DNA from: Dichotomocladium elegans
Taxonomy: Eukaryota > Mucoromycota > Mucoromycetes > Mucorales > Lichtheimiaceae
Assembly: GCA_025716815.1 (NCBI GenBank)
Contig: JAIXMN010000002.1
Coordinates: 2,108,001 to 2,172,000 of the forward strand
Direction: 5' to 3'
Length of the DNA: 64,000 bases
Below the pieces are notes generated by a model. The model was given only the letters and a program-made list of their open reading frames with translations, did no database searches and had not been told where the DNA came from. The position numbers and the translations under genes were made by a program. Below, piece by piece: positions 10,243 through 25,618 of this stretch. Within the stretch, counting starts at the first letter, position 1. The number at the start of each line of letters is the position of its first letter.

Positions 10243-11904
10243 ATGAGACGAATTGACCAGCTACAGCAACATGTACCTGGGTTTACGGATGAAAACGCAC
10301 CAGAGACATCGACAATAAAGAGGAAGGGCGACGCGACATATGACACGCTCTCACAGAATAAATCCGCCATTGCCTTGAGTACATCGACAGGATTATCAAA
10401 CGTCACGAGCGGCATGCCCAAGGGTGCGCTTGTGGACAGAAGCAACTACCTTCGGCAAAAAATGGTATGAAACGACCGAACCTGTCGCCCCTTGATCTTG
10501 ATATATTAATATGAAACCTATGGAAATGAACGGAACCGATGATATGTCCTTATCAGGCGCTTGCCAAGCTCAAAGCTTCAAAACAACCAGCAGCCACAGA
10601 ACAAACCGAAAATCAGAAGCAGCCATCTGAAGATGTCAAGGACTTCTTGGAGGACAATGCGAAGCGCTCTCAGTCCACTGCATCGGAAAGAAAGAAAATT
10701 TCTCCTGTCCCTGTCCTTCCAATCCAAGTCCCCGAACATATGAAGAGCAAGCTTGCAGCCACACAAGAAAAGACCAGCGCAATAGCAGCCTTAAAACCAC
10801 ATGATCAAAAAAGCCAAAATGCGACATGTTCAGAAACAGATAATGGGGTGGCCGAATTGAGTGCTTCAACAGAACCACACTCCTGTAAAATCAGCCAAGA
10901 AGATATTGACGCTACACTCGCCTATGAATCAGAACAGGAAGCACGGGCACGGGCAATACGGACGCAGGATAACATGGTGGTTGACTGGAATGATCCTCTG
11001 CTTGTTGATGAATATGAGGAAGAGATTTTCGAATATCTACGATCGGTTGAGGTACAGAAAATCTCTAATAATCGATGATTCCCATCTTACAGGAAAGAAT
11101 TTTAGCATGAAACGATGGCCGATCCCAACTATGCATCGAACAATCAGCATGAGATCACCTGGAAGCTTCGTGCCGTCCTCATCGATTGGATCGTCGAAGT
11201 TCACTATCTCTTCCAACTTTTGCCGGAGACCCTCTACTTGGCTGTCAATATTGTCGATCGATTTCTATCGAAGCGCCCTATCTCCATTAACAAATTGCAG
11301 CTTGTCGGCATTACTTCCTTATTCATTGCCACCAAGTTTGAGGAAGTGAGTTCTCCTCGAGTGGCTGAATTCGTCTTTATGACCGACGACGCTCTCACCG
11401 AAGCCGATCTCATTAGAGCTGAGCGCTTCATTCTTCAGACGATCAACTTTAACATCTGCTATGCTAATCCGCTGAACTTCTTCCGAAGGATCGCAAAGGT
11501 TGAATATCACGATGTCAGAAGCCGCACAATCGCAAAATATTTTATGGAGATTTCCTGTCTCGATCATCGATTCATTGGCATTCCGCCTTCGAAAATCGCT
11601 GCGGCTGCCATGTGGCTCACGCAACGTGTACTGGATAAAGGCTCATGGGTAAGTCTTTTTATTTTCGGACAGAAAGGCAAGGACGCAACTAACACCAGCG
11701 GGAAACGACGAAAAGACGGATAAAATGGTAGAGCTCTCTGGATATACCTGGCCTGAGCTCAAGCCTGTTGTGCGCACGATGCTCAGCTTTCTATCCCAGC
11801 CTATCACGAATGATGCCTTCTATCGCAAATGGGCTGGAAAACGGATGATTAAAGCCAGTGTGTACGTCAAGGCATGGGTGGAAAGACATTACAAATGCAA
11901 ATAA
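10243..11904 (+). CDS. B-type mitotic cyclin
   Basis: Regulatory subunit for Cdk1 that drives entry into mitosis. Exons 10243-10464, 10557-11051, 11106-11648 and 11716-11904 sum to 1449 nt, 482 residues, with all introns in phase 0. The cyclin box begins at NYASNNQHEITWKLRAVLID and includes DWIVEVHYLFQLLPETLYL, SLFIATKFEE and the second cyclin fold (NFFRRIAK to WLTQRVLDKGSW). The C-terminal KMVELSGYTWPELKPVV is typical of cyclin B. The N-terminal 190 residues are low in structure, as usual for the degradation region. A destruction-box-like KGALVDRSN (about residues 59-67) has Lys in place of the usual Arg. I see no KEN box. The last intron is taken as 11649-11715; using the nearer AG would break the frame. 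Divergent from the UHRF1-like gene. Confidence 0.92.
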
Positions 11905-11944
11905 TACCCAACACATCAACAATAAATCTCTCTGAAGCCAAAAG

Positions 11945-13610
11945 TGGGATACACAACATCGCATACTTTATTTTCAGAAAATCAAGATGCATATAAAGTA
12001 AAATAAAATGCCCCATTAGTCAACAGAAAATATCAGCCCCCTTCTTACTCTTTAACTTACCCCAAAGGTAGCTAGGTGTGCCATTGCGGCAACAATGGCG
12101 GAAGAGGGAAGAAAGGTAGGAACGACCGGGGCGGCGATGGACCGACGACAGCACCAGCGGCAGAAGCAGACGAAGACAAAAGCACCTCGACGAAGCCCTG
12201 GTGGCGGACCTGCACGGATGCAGCCAAATCACGATCCCACCCAAAACCCATATCCTCTCCTCTCAAGGCACTTGAGTTAGGCTGATATCGTTATCTACAG
12301 AGGATCCGAAATATTAAAAGATTGCAGAGTGGAACAAGTCGGTATAGTAGGGTAACCTATTGACTTTTTAAGTACTTTGCTCTCGACAAATGACCAACAC
12401 TGCACACTCGGATCACGTTCAGGCGAGTAGGGTAAAAGATATCCTCGAGAGTCGGTGTATTTATTGATATCCTCAACCTTATGGATAGGTGCATTATCCA
12501 TTACCAAATAATGGCCCTTCATATGTTCATACTTATCCATCTCGTCCACGGTAGTTTTAAGGAAGCTGAGAGAATGTCCAGTTACAGTTCCTCTGCTCGT
12601 AACTTCAGATTGACCTGCCCTCTCTTTCTTTTTTTTTTCTTGCTTGGTGGCTGCGAGAGTCTCAAGCTACATTTACCGGTGCCTGATGCTGGGATCGCTC
12701 CCATGTTTGTGGTTATCTTTGGTATTAGGACCACTGCAGGAGTACCTTTCTTGGACCATGGCATGCTGCGTTTCATATTCAGGGATCCGAATTCATCAAG
12801 AAAAACGCAGTTTTTCCTAAAGTCAATGTAGGCCCTGTCCCATCTTCGCACCCAGTCAAGGCGCTCTTGGATTTTTGCATCGCTATTCCTGTCTACAGAC
12901 CGAAACCGAGCCATTTTCAATAAGTTGCATTCGTTTTTTCATAAATCGATGGAGCGTCGCTTTGGATACTTTGAGAGCCTCGACTCTTTGGAGCAGTTGA
13001 TCCATCAGCTGCTCTAGGACAATGGATGGATTCTCATCAACGCATTCTAAAATAATACTTTTATGCTCTTCATTGAGAATACGCGAACGACCTCTGCTTC
13101 TACGTTTCTTCAAAATGCTGTCAGGGTCCTTTTCGTACTGTAATACCCATCGCTGGGCTGAACGAACATAGATTCCTAGCTGTTTTGCAGCAACTGATGC
13201 ACTCAAGACCTTCTCAAACACCAGTTTGAGAAATCTGACCTTGTCTTGGTCAGTTTATGCTGTGTAACTGCGCTTGTTCCCAGCTTCTTTCATCCAAATG
13301 TCTGTATCCTTTCGCTGGGGAATGTGTGTGGGAGTAAGCTCAGGGTTATCTTTGCACGATATGCTACGCAGATATTCAGTGTGAGAACAAACGGATTGAA
13401 GTGTGTACATTTCCTCATCAATAGCATAGTCCATAGGTTCAGGACAGCCACGCTCATCAACGACATGACCTTGGCCATCTTCATAAAAAAATGGATTGCT
13501 CCTTTCAGAAGGTAAAAGTGTATAAAAGAGAAAGCGGATCTTTCCGTATATGTATGTGACATTCAATCCTGCGACTTTGGTTTTGAAAAATAGTGTATAA
13601 TTGGCAGTAC
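11945..13610 (-). mobile_element. Mariner-like element copy B with broken transposase
   Basis: Minus-strand relic of the same element family as copies A and F, nearly full length. Read from the right, an N-terminal extension (DERGCPEPMDYAIDEEMYTL, about 13380-13460) runs to KRSYTA and a stop. A helix-turn-helix region follows (DQDKVRFLKLVFEKVLSASV, then QLGIYVRSAQRWV; 13100-13250), and then the DDE core. First Asp is in FLDEFGS near 12800 and second Asp in VMDNAPIH near 12495. The third acidic position is lost: SPERDPSVQ replaces SPELNPIE near 12405. Frames break near 12570 and 12900. The left end near 11950 and the right end near 13600 match the ends of copies C, D and E only loosely. Confidence 0.8.
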
Positions 13611-14149
13611 CTGCAGGAAAAGGGAGTAGTAAGTCGGCATTCACGGGCAAGGCGTCTAATGATGAGGAACATTGAAGGCAGAAAAAAGAGACGTTACGAT
13701 GCTGGAAAACGCTTGCCGATGTGTTTGTCTACCTACGAACAACCGTCACCAAACAGTAAGCCATAGCCTAATGACCCAGACAATTCATTCAAAAGGGACT
13801 CTCAGAATCTGTAACTCCACGAAATTCCTCACAGGGCTCGACATCTCGAAAAAGCGCCATCAGTTTCTCTAATGGAGATAAACGGGCGACACATGTCGAA
13901 GTTTGGTGCGCGCCGCTTTCCATCACCCGAATTGCTGGTTTACCTCTATTTTCTGACATTACACTTCAACAGTCCTTTCTTCCTGCGAGGAATTAAGCTC
14001 CTTCAAAAAGTGAATAATGCAACACGTTCTTCCTCATCTGGAAGCTTTCCAACAGGCAGAACAGGCAGGAACTTCAAATTACAGGCAAAGGCCAAAAATG
14101 GAAACAGAAGACAATAGTTAAACTGAATTCCTCGCTTACTCAAGGAGCT
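13611..14149. other. Interval without a supported gene
   Basis: An 81-codon frame (13872-14117) and a 66-codon frame (13672-13872) show no family marks. Nothing else seen. Confidence 0.4.
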
Positions 14150-14221
14150 TCCGCAATAGTCTAGTGGTCAGGATTTCCTACATTCAGTAGTAAGGCCGGG
14201 GTTCGAATCCCCGTTGCGGGA
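14150..14221 (+). tRNA. tRNA-Glu (UUC)-like gene, probably defective
   Basis: A 72-nt tRNA-shaped sequence: acceptor TCCGCAA pairs with TTGCGGG (first pair T-G), the D-arm/A-box region is TAGTCTAGTGGTCAGGAT, and the T-arm is CCGGGGTTCGAATCCCCG with an intact B box. Everything outside the anticodon arm matches eukaryotic tRNA-Glu. The anticodon arm TCCTA-CATTCAG-TAGTA places TTC in the anticodon position, but the universal T33 is A and the stem has a C-T mismatch. It is therefore likely a pseudogene or a drifting copy. Other tRNA identities are less likely given the acceptor and T-arm. Confidence 0.6.
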
Positions 14222-14689
14222 TCTAGTTTTGTCTAATGCCAGCTGTCGCCCGGTAATTTCCATAGCCAATCAAATCGACTTGCCCTGAATATTTTTTTTT
14301 TTTGGCAGTCGGCTCCACTTGCGCACATCGATGCGGTTGATGTCCGCTTTGGGCGGAAAGGTCATGGCAAGGGCAATGAGTAGAAGAAGGAAAGTATATG
14401 ATAGGTACGTACCTACTTCGATGATCTTTTATTATCAATTTTGCAGGGGGTTTATACTAAGACATCGTACGAACAGGAGAAGCATTTCAATTACGATGAC
14501 TTCAGAATTGAGTAGATGTGATTTAAGCAATAATGTGTGGAGTAGGAATAAACACAGTTAGAAGCTCATCCGTTTGTCCCCAGCGGTCATGCAAATAGTC
14601 TTAGTGCCCTACAAAAGACCTCCATTTCTCTCCCCCCCGCCCCCAACTTTTTTCATCTCTCATCTTCGTGATAGCAAAATAATATTATC

Positions 14690-15420
14690 TTTCAATAAAT
14701 GTCGTACAAAGTGCAAAAAGATGACGCATAGGATTGTATAAAATTGTCGTATCAATAGGTACCAAGAATTCGCATCGATATTGGAAGCAATACAGAAAAT
14801 AGTGAGTCAACAAAGAATATTGACTCTTCTCCATACTCTTTAAATGGTACCCTCTTCCATGGGGGTTAGCCAGGTATGTCCCGGCGATAAGCGGGACGGA
14901 GGAACAGAAGGAGAGGGGGAGCAACTCCAGAAGCAGAGGGGCAGGCAACGGCGGATGCGAGTGGCCGGCGGCGTCTTCACCAAGAATACGCGAACGATCC
15001 CTCGCGCTAGGTTTCTTAGAGATGCTGTCAGGGTCCTTCTCGTACTGAAATGCCCGTCTCTAGGCTGAGCGAACATGGATTCCTAGCAGCGGATGCACTC
15101 AAGACCTTCTCAAACATCCGTTTGAAAAATCTGACCTTGTCTTGGTCCGTGTGCGCCGTGCAACTGCGATTAATCCCTGCTTCTTTCGCTTGGGAATGTG
15201 TGCGGTAGTAAGATCAGATTCATTTCTGCAAGATATGCTACGCAGATATTCAGTGCGAGAATACATTTCTTCATCAACAACATGCTCTTGACCATTTGCC
15301 AAGCGACATATTTCCGTGTATACATGTGACATTTGGTTTGTCATCATGCATATTCTGGGCAAAACGCGATTTTATTTTGTGATGGGTGCGACTTATGATT
15401 TTGGGGAAAAAAGTGTATGC
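14690..15420 (-). mobile_element. Internally deleted mariner-family remnant, copy C
   Basis: The left end (14690-14760; ATGTCGTACAAAGTGC to TTGTATAAAATTGTCGTATC) matches the terminal sequence of copy A. The right part (about 14985-15350) matches the 5' coding region of copy B in antisense: the arginine-rich stretch near 14990, the terminal repeat of the helix-turn-helix, and the segment with DEEMYSRTEYLRSISC near 15250. The whole DDE core is missing, so this is a non-autonomous deletion derivative or decayed copy. It abuts the 3' end of Prp6. Confidence 0.65.
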
Positions 15421-15444
15421 TTCTGTGAATTATGGTAGATTTCA

Positions 15445-18335
15445 TTATTTGATGGGTTCAAGCTTAGCTGCACAAAGTTTAAGAATCTCTGCTGTCCGCT
15501 TGCCGACATTGGCCATGTCCTTCGCGGTAGCAGCCCAGTGTTCGCCATAGCGTGGTTCGGAAGCAACACAACGCTTAATGACCGCCTCCTGCTGCTCCTC
15601 CGTACCATACTGCAGTTCAAACTTGTACCACCATGCGAATGAATCGCCCTGGTCTGGGTCGATCTGAATAGCTTTCTGGAACCAATTGCGAGCCTTCTCG
15701 ATCTTGCGGTCGTTCCAGAAGAGCAGTGCCACCGTGGTCACCACGATTGGATCGTGCTCGCACTTCTTCAGCGCATCTACGCTTCTTGCCTTGCGCTGTG
15801 GACGAGCCTCCAAAAAGATCACCTCCCTCCAGATTGCTCCTGAAGTCGGGCATTCTTGCAAGGCCTTCGCAGACATTGACTTTGCCACGCTCACGTTCTT
15901 CGCCCGGACTTCGATACGGATACCCTCCACCCATAGTTCGGCCGTCTTTGGATTGGTGTAGCGAGCCTTCTCCAGAGTCGCTCTTGCCTTTGTCACCATA
16001 CCCAACTTCTCTTCCAATTTGGCAAGGAGGATCCAGAGCAATGTGCTCTTTGGACAGTTCTTAACAGCCTTGTTATAAGTTTCGCGTGCCATATTAGGCT
16101 GACCTAATGCCTCATCCTCGACCTGACCCTTGATCGCCCATAACTTGTCAAAAGTGGGGTATTTGTCAAGTCCTTCTTTAAGTAGCTGGAGACACCCATC
16201 GTAGTTCTTGAGCTGCCGCTCAAGCATAGCCGATTTCATCCATACACGATCCGTACCAGATTCCTTTCGCGCGAGTTCTAGAAGTTTGCGGGCGCGCTCG
16301 TATTCGCTGCTCTCGCTTTCGACCTTCACTGCAGCAAGCCAGATCTTTTCACTGTTAGGATTGGCTCGGAAAGCCTCCTCAAGAATCGTACGTGCACCCT
16401 GGACATCGTCTGCAAGCCATTTCTCTTTAGCACCCATGAGCCACAACACTTCAGCCTGCGGACAGTATCGAACAGCCCGCTGCAAAAGTTCTTCCAAGCT
16501 CTGCGATGTGCCATGGCCCTTCTCGAGATATGCTGCCTGCAGCCAAATAGACTTCTTCCCCGGAAACACCTTGAGCGCGTGCGCGTAAATCGCGCGTGCC
16601 GTTTCGATCGAACCATGGTTAATACATGACTCTGCATCACTTAGCCACGTTGCCTTGCGATCTTCGTCTTCTACGCCCAAGCCAATTGTTGCACGAACAA
16701 TAGCCTGGCAGGTCAAAATCGAGCCATTCTTCTCGCACTTTTCGGCCTCCTTTAACCACTGCTCGCGATCCAGAACCGTCCCAGTTTGTGACAGAGCTCG
16801 CGCAGCCACTTGGATGATACGGTCGACTGTTTCAACTTTATCATGCTGCTCTTCCAGCCGCGCAGCAGCAATCCAAATCTCATGGCTGGTTGGGACAGCA
16901 GCGCGTGCCTTATTGAGTACCCGACGTGCGTTGTCATATGTTTCCAGTCGAGCAAGAGCAAGCCATAATTCAACACTGAGCGGCACAAGCTCCACCGCAC
17001 GTGAAAGGAGTACCTTTGCATCCTCGGGATTCTCTTCCATGTTGACCGCTGCACGCCACAGCTTGACAGAGTTGGGAATAAATTCGAGAGCACGACGCAG
17101 GACCCGTTTCTGGGCCTTAGAGTCCGTTTCTAGATCAACCGCCTTCAGCCAAATCTTCACGGACTGAGGCAGATGTCGCACGGCATTTGCCAGGATGATC
17201 TTTGCGTTTTCGACCGTCTAAATAAATAATAATCAACTAAGCACGTATTCCGTCAGCTGGGTCAGAAGAACGGCTTACATTCAGACGTGCCGATTCTAGC
17301 CAAACGTCTTCGTTCTTCGGGCATTGCTCACAACCCTTGGCAATGATGCTTCGTGCCTGAACAGGTCGACCAGCCACCTCTTCCAGACGAGCGGCCGCAA
17401 TCCACCCTGGTGCGTGCTTTGGATTCGTTGTAATGACCGAGTTGAGTAAGAGCCGAGCCTTCTTGATATCGCCGATTTCGGCATCGCTCTTGATCACAAC
17501 GCTGCTGAGATCGGTGAGGTAGCCCTTTGGATCGATCGTTGTCTGGCCAGAAACTGAGTCCGAGACCTGATCCAGCTTGAGACCGAGCACTTTGTCTCTT
17601 GCCTGACCAATTTCTCTGAAGTTGGTCATTGTCCCGTCCGCTGGAGTCGCGAAGCCGTCTTTCTGTTGTTGCTCATCCAACGTCGTCTCATAGCCCGATC
17701 GATCGCGAGCCGCAGCCAAAATCGTATCAGGTAATGGTGTAAATCGCTCTGGCATTTTGTTGCGCTTTCGATTCTTGCCGACCAGATCGCCCACATCCGG
17801 AATTGCCGCCCACTCGGCTTCGTTGATCGTCGAGAGTTGTCGCTTTAGATCCGCGAACTGCTGTGAAATCTTTGGTCGCTCTTGTCGATACCGTGCCAGC
17901 TCCTCACGTTCTCTGGCTTCTCTGCGTGCTTTCCGCCTCTCATCCATCTTAGTGTCGATCATGGCCCATACTCTATCAGCTTCTTCATCGTCCTCTTCGT
18001 ACGGTGCGCCTGAAAACAGACCCACTTCATTGTCGGGGTCTTGGTATCGCTCGTCGTCATCGTCATCGCCTGCTTTGCCGTCTTCACGTTTGGCATCTCT
18101 ATTAAAATTCTAAGTTAATCTTTTTTTTTCTTCCCTCTCTTCCGCTCGAAAATGGGATCCATTCCAGATTAACCAAAAAAAAAAGTCAATGTTGTTCTTA
18201 CTGTCCAAATTCTCCCGTTTCTCTGGCAGGACCAATGTCCGATCGTGTTGTAAAGCCAGTAGCACCACGGCCAAGACCAGCTACATAGTTGGGAGGAGCA
18301 GGCTTTCCAATAAAATCCTTGGTTGCGCCAAACAT
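15445..18335 (-). CDS. prp6: Pre-mRNA splicing factor Prp6 (U4/U6.U5 tri-snRNP)
   Basis: Nuclear scaffold of the tri-snRNP that bridges U5 and U4/U6. Exons 18202-18335, 17279-18098 and 15445-17217 sum to 2727 nt, 908 residues, the usual family length. The N-terminal PRP1 region is clear: [36 protein letters not shown], then [16 protein letters not shown] and a charged [11 protein letters not shown] helix. From about residue 260 there are tandem HAT/TPR-like repeats with the typical W-x2-A-x2-LE pattern ([47 protein letters not shown] and more) up to [11 protein letters not shown]. The start is the only Met before the conserved N-terminus. The long open frames on the opposite strand are shadows. 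Introns: 18099-18201 and 17218-17278. Confidence 0.96.
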
Positions 18336-18639
18336 GATTCGTTTTGGAAGAGCAAAAGGTTGCTGTCCAAGACAGAGGTAGGAGGGCCGGAGTGTTTAAT
18401 ATGGGGTGTTTTCGGACTGGCGGGGATATCCAATGAAAGTGATGGTCGCTTTCAGACTAGCCAACAAGAAAACGTCGTTTTTCCTGATTTGCATACCGTA
18501 CCCACAGTGCGCCAATAGGATGGCAGTGAACAGTTTAATGAACCCAATCCCATCCAATCCAGAAAACTGGAGGATGACAATCATAGTACATATCGGTAAG
18601 AAAGGATGTGAGTCTAACTAGAAATTGGACGCTCCAGCG

Positions 18640-19515
18640 CTTCTGTTTTTGTGAGCCTGCAACTCCGGAATTGAAAAATACTGCATGCAGCCGTTTCATT
18701 TATGACTTTTGGATGGTGCGTAAGTCTGTGATGACTCGCGAACATACCATGAGAAGGATAAAGCACAGATAACAGCCTAACTTATTTTCCAATATAAACT
18801 TCGTATACAAGATGAAATAATGTCGCATAGAGATATACGAAACTGTCGTATCACCGGGTAAAAAGATTTCGTTAGTCAACAGGAAACACTTTGAGTAACC
18901 AACCCGGCTCAGACCAAGCGTATCCAGGGTGCGCACTTGGCGATAACCATGGCCGAAGATTGGTGGTGCGCCAGGAGCATCGGCAGGAGCAAGGACACGC
19001 AACGCCAGAAGCAACGGCAAGAGCACGCCAGAAGCAGCGGCGGACGCGGCGACAGAGACAAAGCACGAGCGAACGCCAGAGGTAACGACAGGGGCATACT
19101 GAGGGAACAATGGCGGGCACGAAGCCGGCGAAAGGCGGCGCGTTGGCAATTTACACCGGGTGAACGCGGGCACAAGGAAAGACTACAGCAAAAAGAATGA
19201 GAGCACCTGGGGTGGAAACAACGCTGAGGAGGCGATAGGGACAGGCTCAGACAATACAAGACACAAAAAATGAGGGGAAGGCCCTGCCCAAAGGCAGCCA
19301 AATCGTAGCCTCGCCAGATGATGTGATTCTGTTTTGACGTATCCATGGATCATCAAGTACAGGTACGATTAGTCAATCTACAAAGAACAGAAAGTATTAG
19401 ATTCGATATAAAGATCTATCACCGTGCATGGGACATTTGCTTTGTCATCACGCGTAAAGATTTTTGAGGCAAAACCCTACTTCTATTTTTGTGACCTTGC
19501 GACTTCAGGACTGCT
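18640..19515 (-). mobile_element. Mariner-family remnant, copy D
   Basis: A left terminal sequence at about 18780-18870 (ATGTCGCATAGAGATATACG, then GTTAGTCAACAGGAAACAC) matches copies A and C. A right-end type sequence lies at about 19430-19515 (TTTTGTGACCTTGCGACTTC), as in copy E. A further right-end fragment at about 18640-18690 suggests two decayed copies side by side. The middle (18930-19200) is GC- and repeat-rich with Arg/Gly-type open frames on both strands and no transposase core. Confidence 0.55.
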
Positions 19516-20091
19516 AGAATACAGACTAAGCTATTACATACATCCTTTGTGTGTTTCATTACTGGCATAGCTCCGTTATATCCCAATGTAAAGAAAACCC
19601 TTAATCAGCATACCCTACGTCTAATCAGCATGCAAGTTCTACTATTGCAATCGTTTATGTGACATCCGACCATAAACAGAAGTCATAGTCCGAAGCCATC
19701 TATCAATACTGTACCAGGGCTCAGAGCAATACAAGTCACTGCAGATGACTTATCGAGGGTCGCTTATTTTGTATTTATCATTCGAAACGATGAATGGGCA
19801 AGATAATGTTTTGTTACCTACTTCTCGGACTTGATTTTCTCCAAATAGCCGAAATGGCAATTCACTTCCATTCCGACTCTTTCTTCTATGTTCTTCTACC
19901 GTACCATCACTGTAATATGAAGTTGCTCTACATACCAAAAACCAATTCAAGGATGCGAGATCTTCGTGTGTGTAACGAAAAATAAAAGACAGTCCGTTGG
20001 CGTAACTGCATGACCGTACAGCCGATTGGGATGATTCTATTTATTGAATAATCGTGCAACCTTTTCCTTTCTTTCCGGTTGTTATACAAAA
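19516..20091. other. Upstream region of the alpha-glucosidase, no other gene seen
   Basis: AT-rich, with only short frames lacking family marks. Confidence 0.4.
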
Positions 20092-23573
<3,482 letters not shown>

Positions 23574-25618
23574 TGCTGGAATTCATTTGATCTGACCTAT
23601 CTCTGCATCTCCACATGTTTACAAGTCTGTGAAGATGACAGCGTACGCGAATCATTGTTACCCTTCTCAATCTTGCATATTTGGGACTGAAACAACGCTT
23701 ATTGCATATCTCTGAATTAGAGAATAGAATTCTTCATCTTCGCATGTTTTGAGCAAATAGGATGCATAAACACCATTTGAAAGGCAAATATGTCGACAAG
23801 ATTGTGTCAGACAATGCTTGATATGACAAGTGGCCTTGTATGTTAAGTTGTCCCTGTCTCAACCAAACAAGCTCCTGCTTTTCTGATGGCTGCTTCGGGA
23901 TGTAAATTTGATGAAATATGTGTACGACTCCTTACCCAACAACAATAATTCCAAGTACACGCACTCAATAGAATTGCCAGAGGGCTGACGGGTAGTGAGA
24001 GGCTCTGCAACCCTACTAACTCTAATACTAATTACCTGTCTATCTTGCATATTAATGCTGTACGGATTATGCGCATAATATTGGTAACATATTTACGTGC
24101 AGGTGCCGGGTGGGGTCATTGTACGTTTAGACGCAGGAGATCATGTCTATCCCATCGTTTCGGACGTTCTGTCCAAGAAAAAGATGCATCTCAAAACATG
24201 TAGATGAAGTATTAGCACAATAATAATTACCGTTTCTGCTGATATAAAATGATATTTCAATATCATCGATGCAGTCTTTGAGCGTAGCTTCTTTCTACTA
24301 CATGACGAATCAGTTTCGTTTTTGGCCAGTGTCGGGTCATCCCTTGGCCAATGATCAGGGCACGACAGGGATTATGAATGTACCACCATAGTATCATTTA
24401 TGTATGCTACCCACGCTTTCCTATTCTTCCCATATGATAATCCCTTGTATCTATGCTCAGACGTAGCATTTTGCATACGAACCCTTCGGGAGAAGTGGAA
24501 GCAATTAAGCGCTTAAAGCAAAATTCTGATGAGAACTAGACCGATTGAATATCTCTTTCTCTCTCCGCAGTCCGACCATTTTGACTATTTACCGACCCTC
24601 TTGCTTACTTTGCGCAAAAGAGAGCTCGTATAAACTGTAATAAACTGTGTACCCCAATATTTTCAAATATTTATCTAATGAGAGCGTTCTTGGCGACTCT
24701 TAGAAGAGAACAATCGCTTTCATTGCAAAAGACGAAGAACGCGTATTATTCTTTTGTGATGGGCCCAGGCTCATGCACTGGCTGGTGCGCCACATTCTCA
24801 ACTTTTTTAATCGATTCATCCGACATAGTGGTTGTTACACATGGCACATGGAAGTTGAACGTGGGATTCGTGTCATTTATTTAATGATTCTTAAAGCGCC
24901 AACTTGTTCGATATGGACATGGCTTGTCTTGATGAGCGCTTCATCATCCTAGCTTGGACCGTGGAGTAAGAAAGATCCATCACGCATATATACTCACCCA
25001 TGTCGCCGCCCCCTTTATCCGGCCTTCCATATAACAAGCATCTTTCTTGGGAACCGCTTTCCACGTGTTTCTCCTTTCATTTAACAAACGCACGAAAAAG
25101 ATCGCGCGCTCTTGATGGGACCGTTGAGCACGACTGTAAGACATGAAAGAAATGAATAGAAAAGTACTTCTATCCGAACAGGGGATGGGGATACAAGTGC
25201 AGTAATTGACGCACAGGGACTACGGAATAGGAATATTGACCCCTTTCCCTGATAACCAAAGTTGGAAAGGGAGGTTGCTTTGCAGTTCGATCTTGCCCGG
25301 AAGTTTGTGTCACCTGAGAGGGGTGGAAACGATGTTTTAGTTTAAGATAGACTGACCAGGGTTTTTCCTTTTTTGAACACTTAAAACTCATCCGCATCGA
25401 ATGTGCCTGTGCCGCTTTCATATCCCCTAAAACGAAAGCTCCTTTGGCGGACCACGGCGTTCTTCCCCCCTCAGTTCCTCCACACTTTTCTTTCCCACCC
25501 TTCAGACAAGCCCTTCTTTATCAAGAGGTAAAAACATAATGCTTTTTGTCTCCTCGCTCATCCATCTGACACTTCATTAGGAACTCCCCTTCCCGATCCT
25601 CTCCTTTTTTTTTACACA
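23574..25618. other. Two-kilobase intergenic interval
   Basis: Only short frames without family marks. The last few hundred bases are pyrimidine-rich and probably the promoter and leader of the following gene. Confidence 0.4.
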
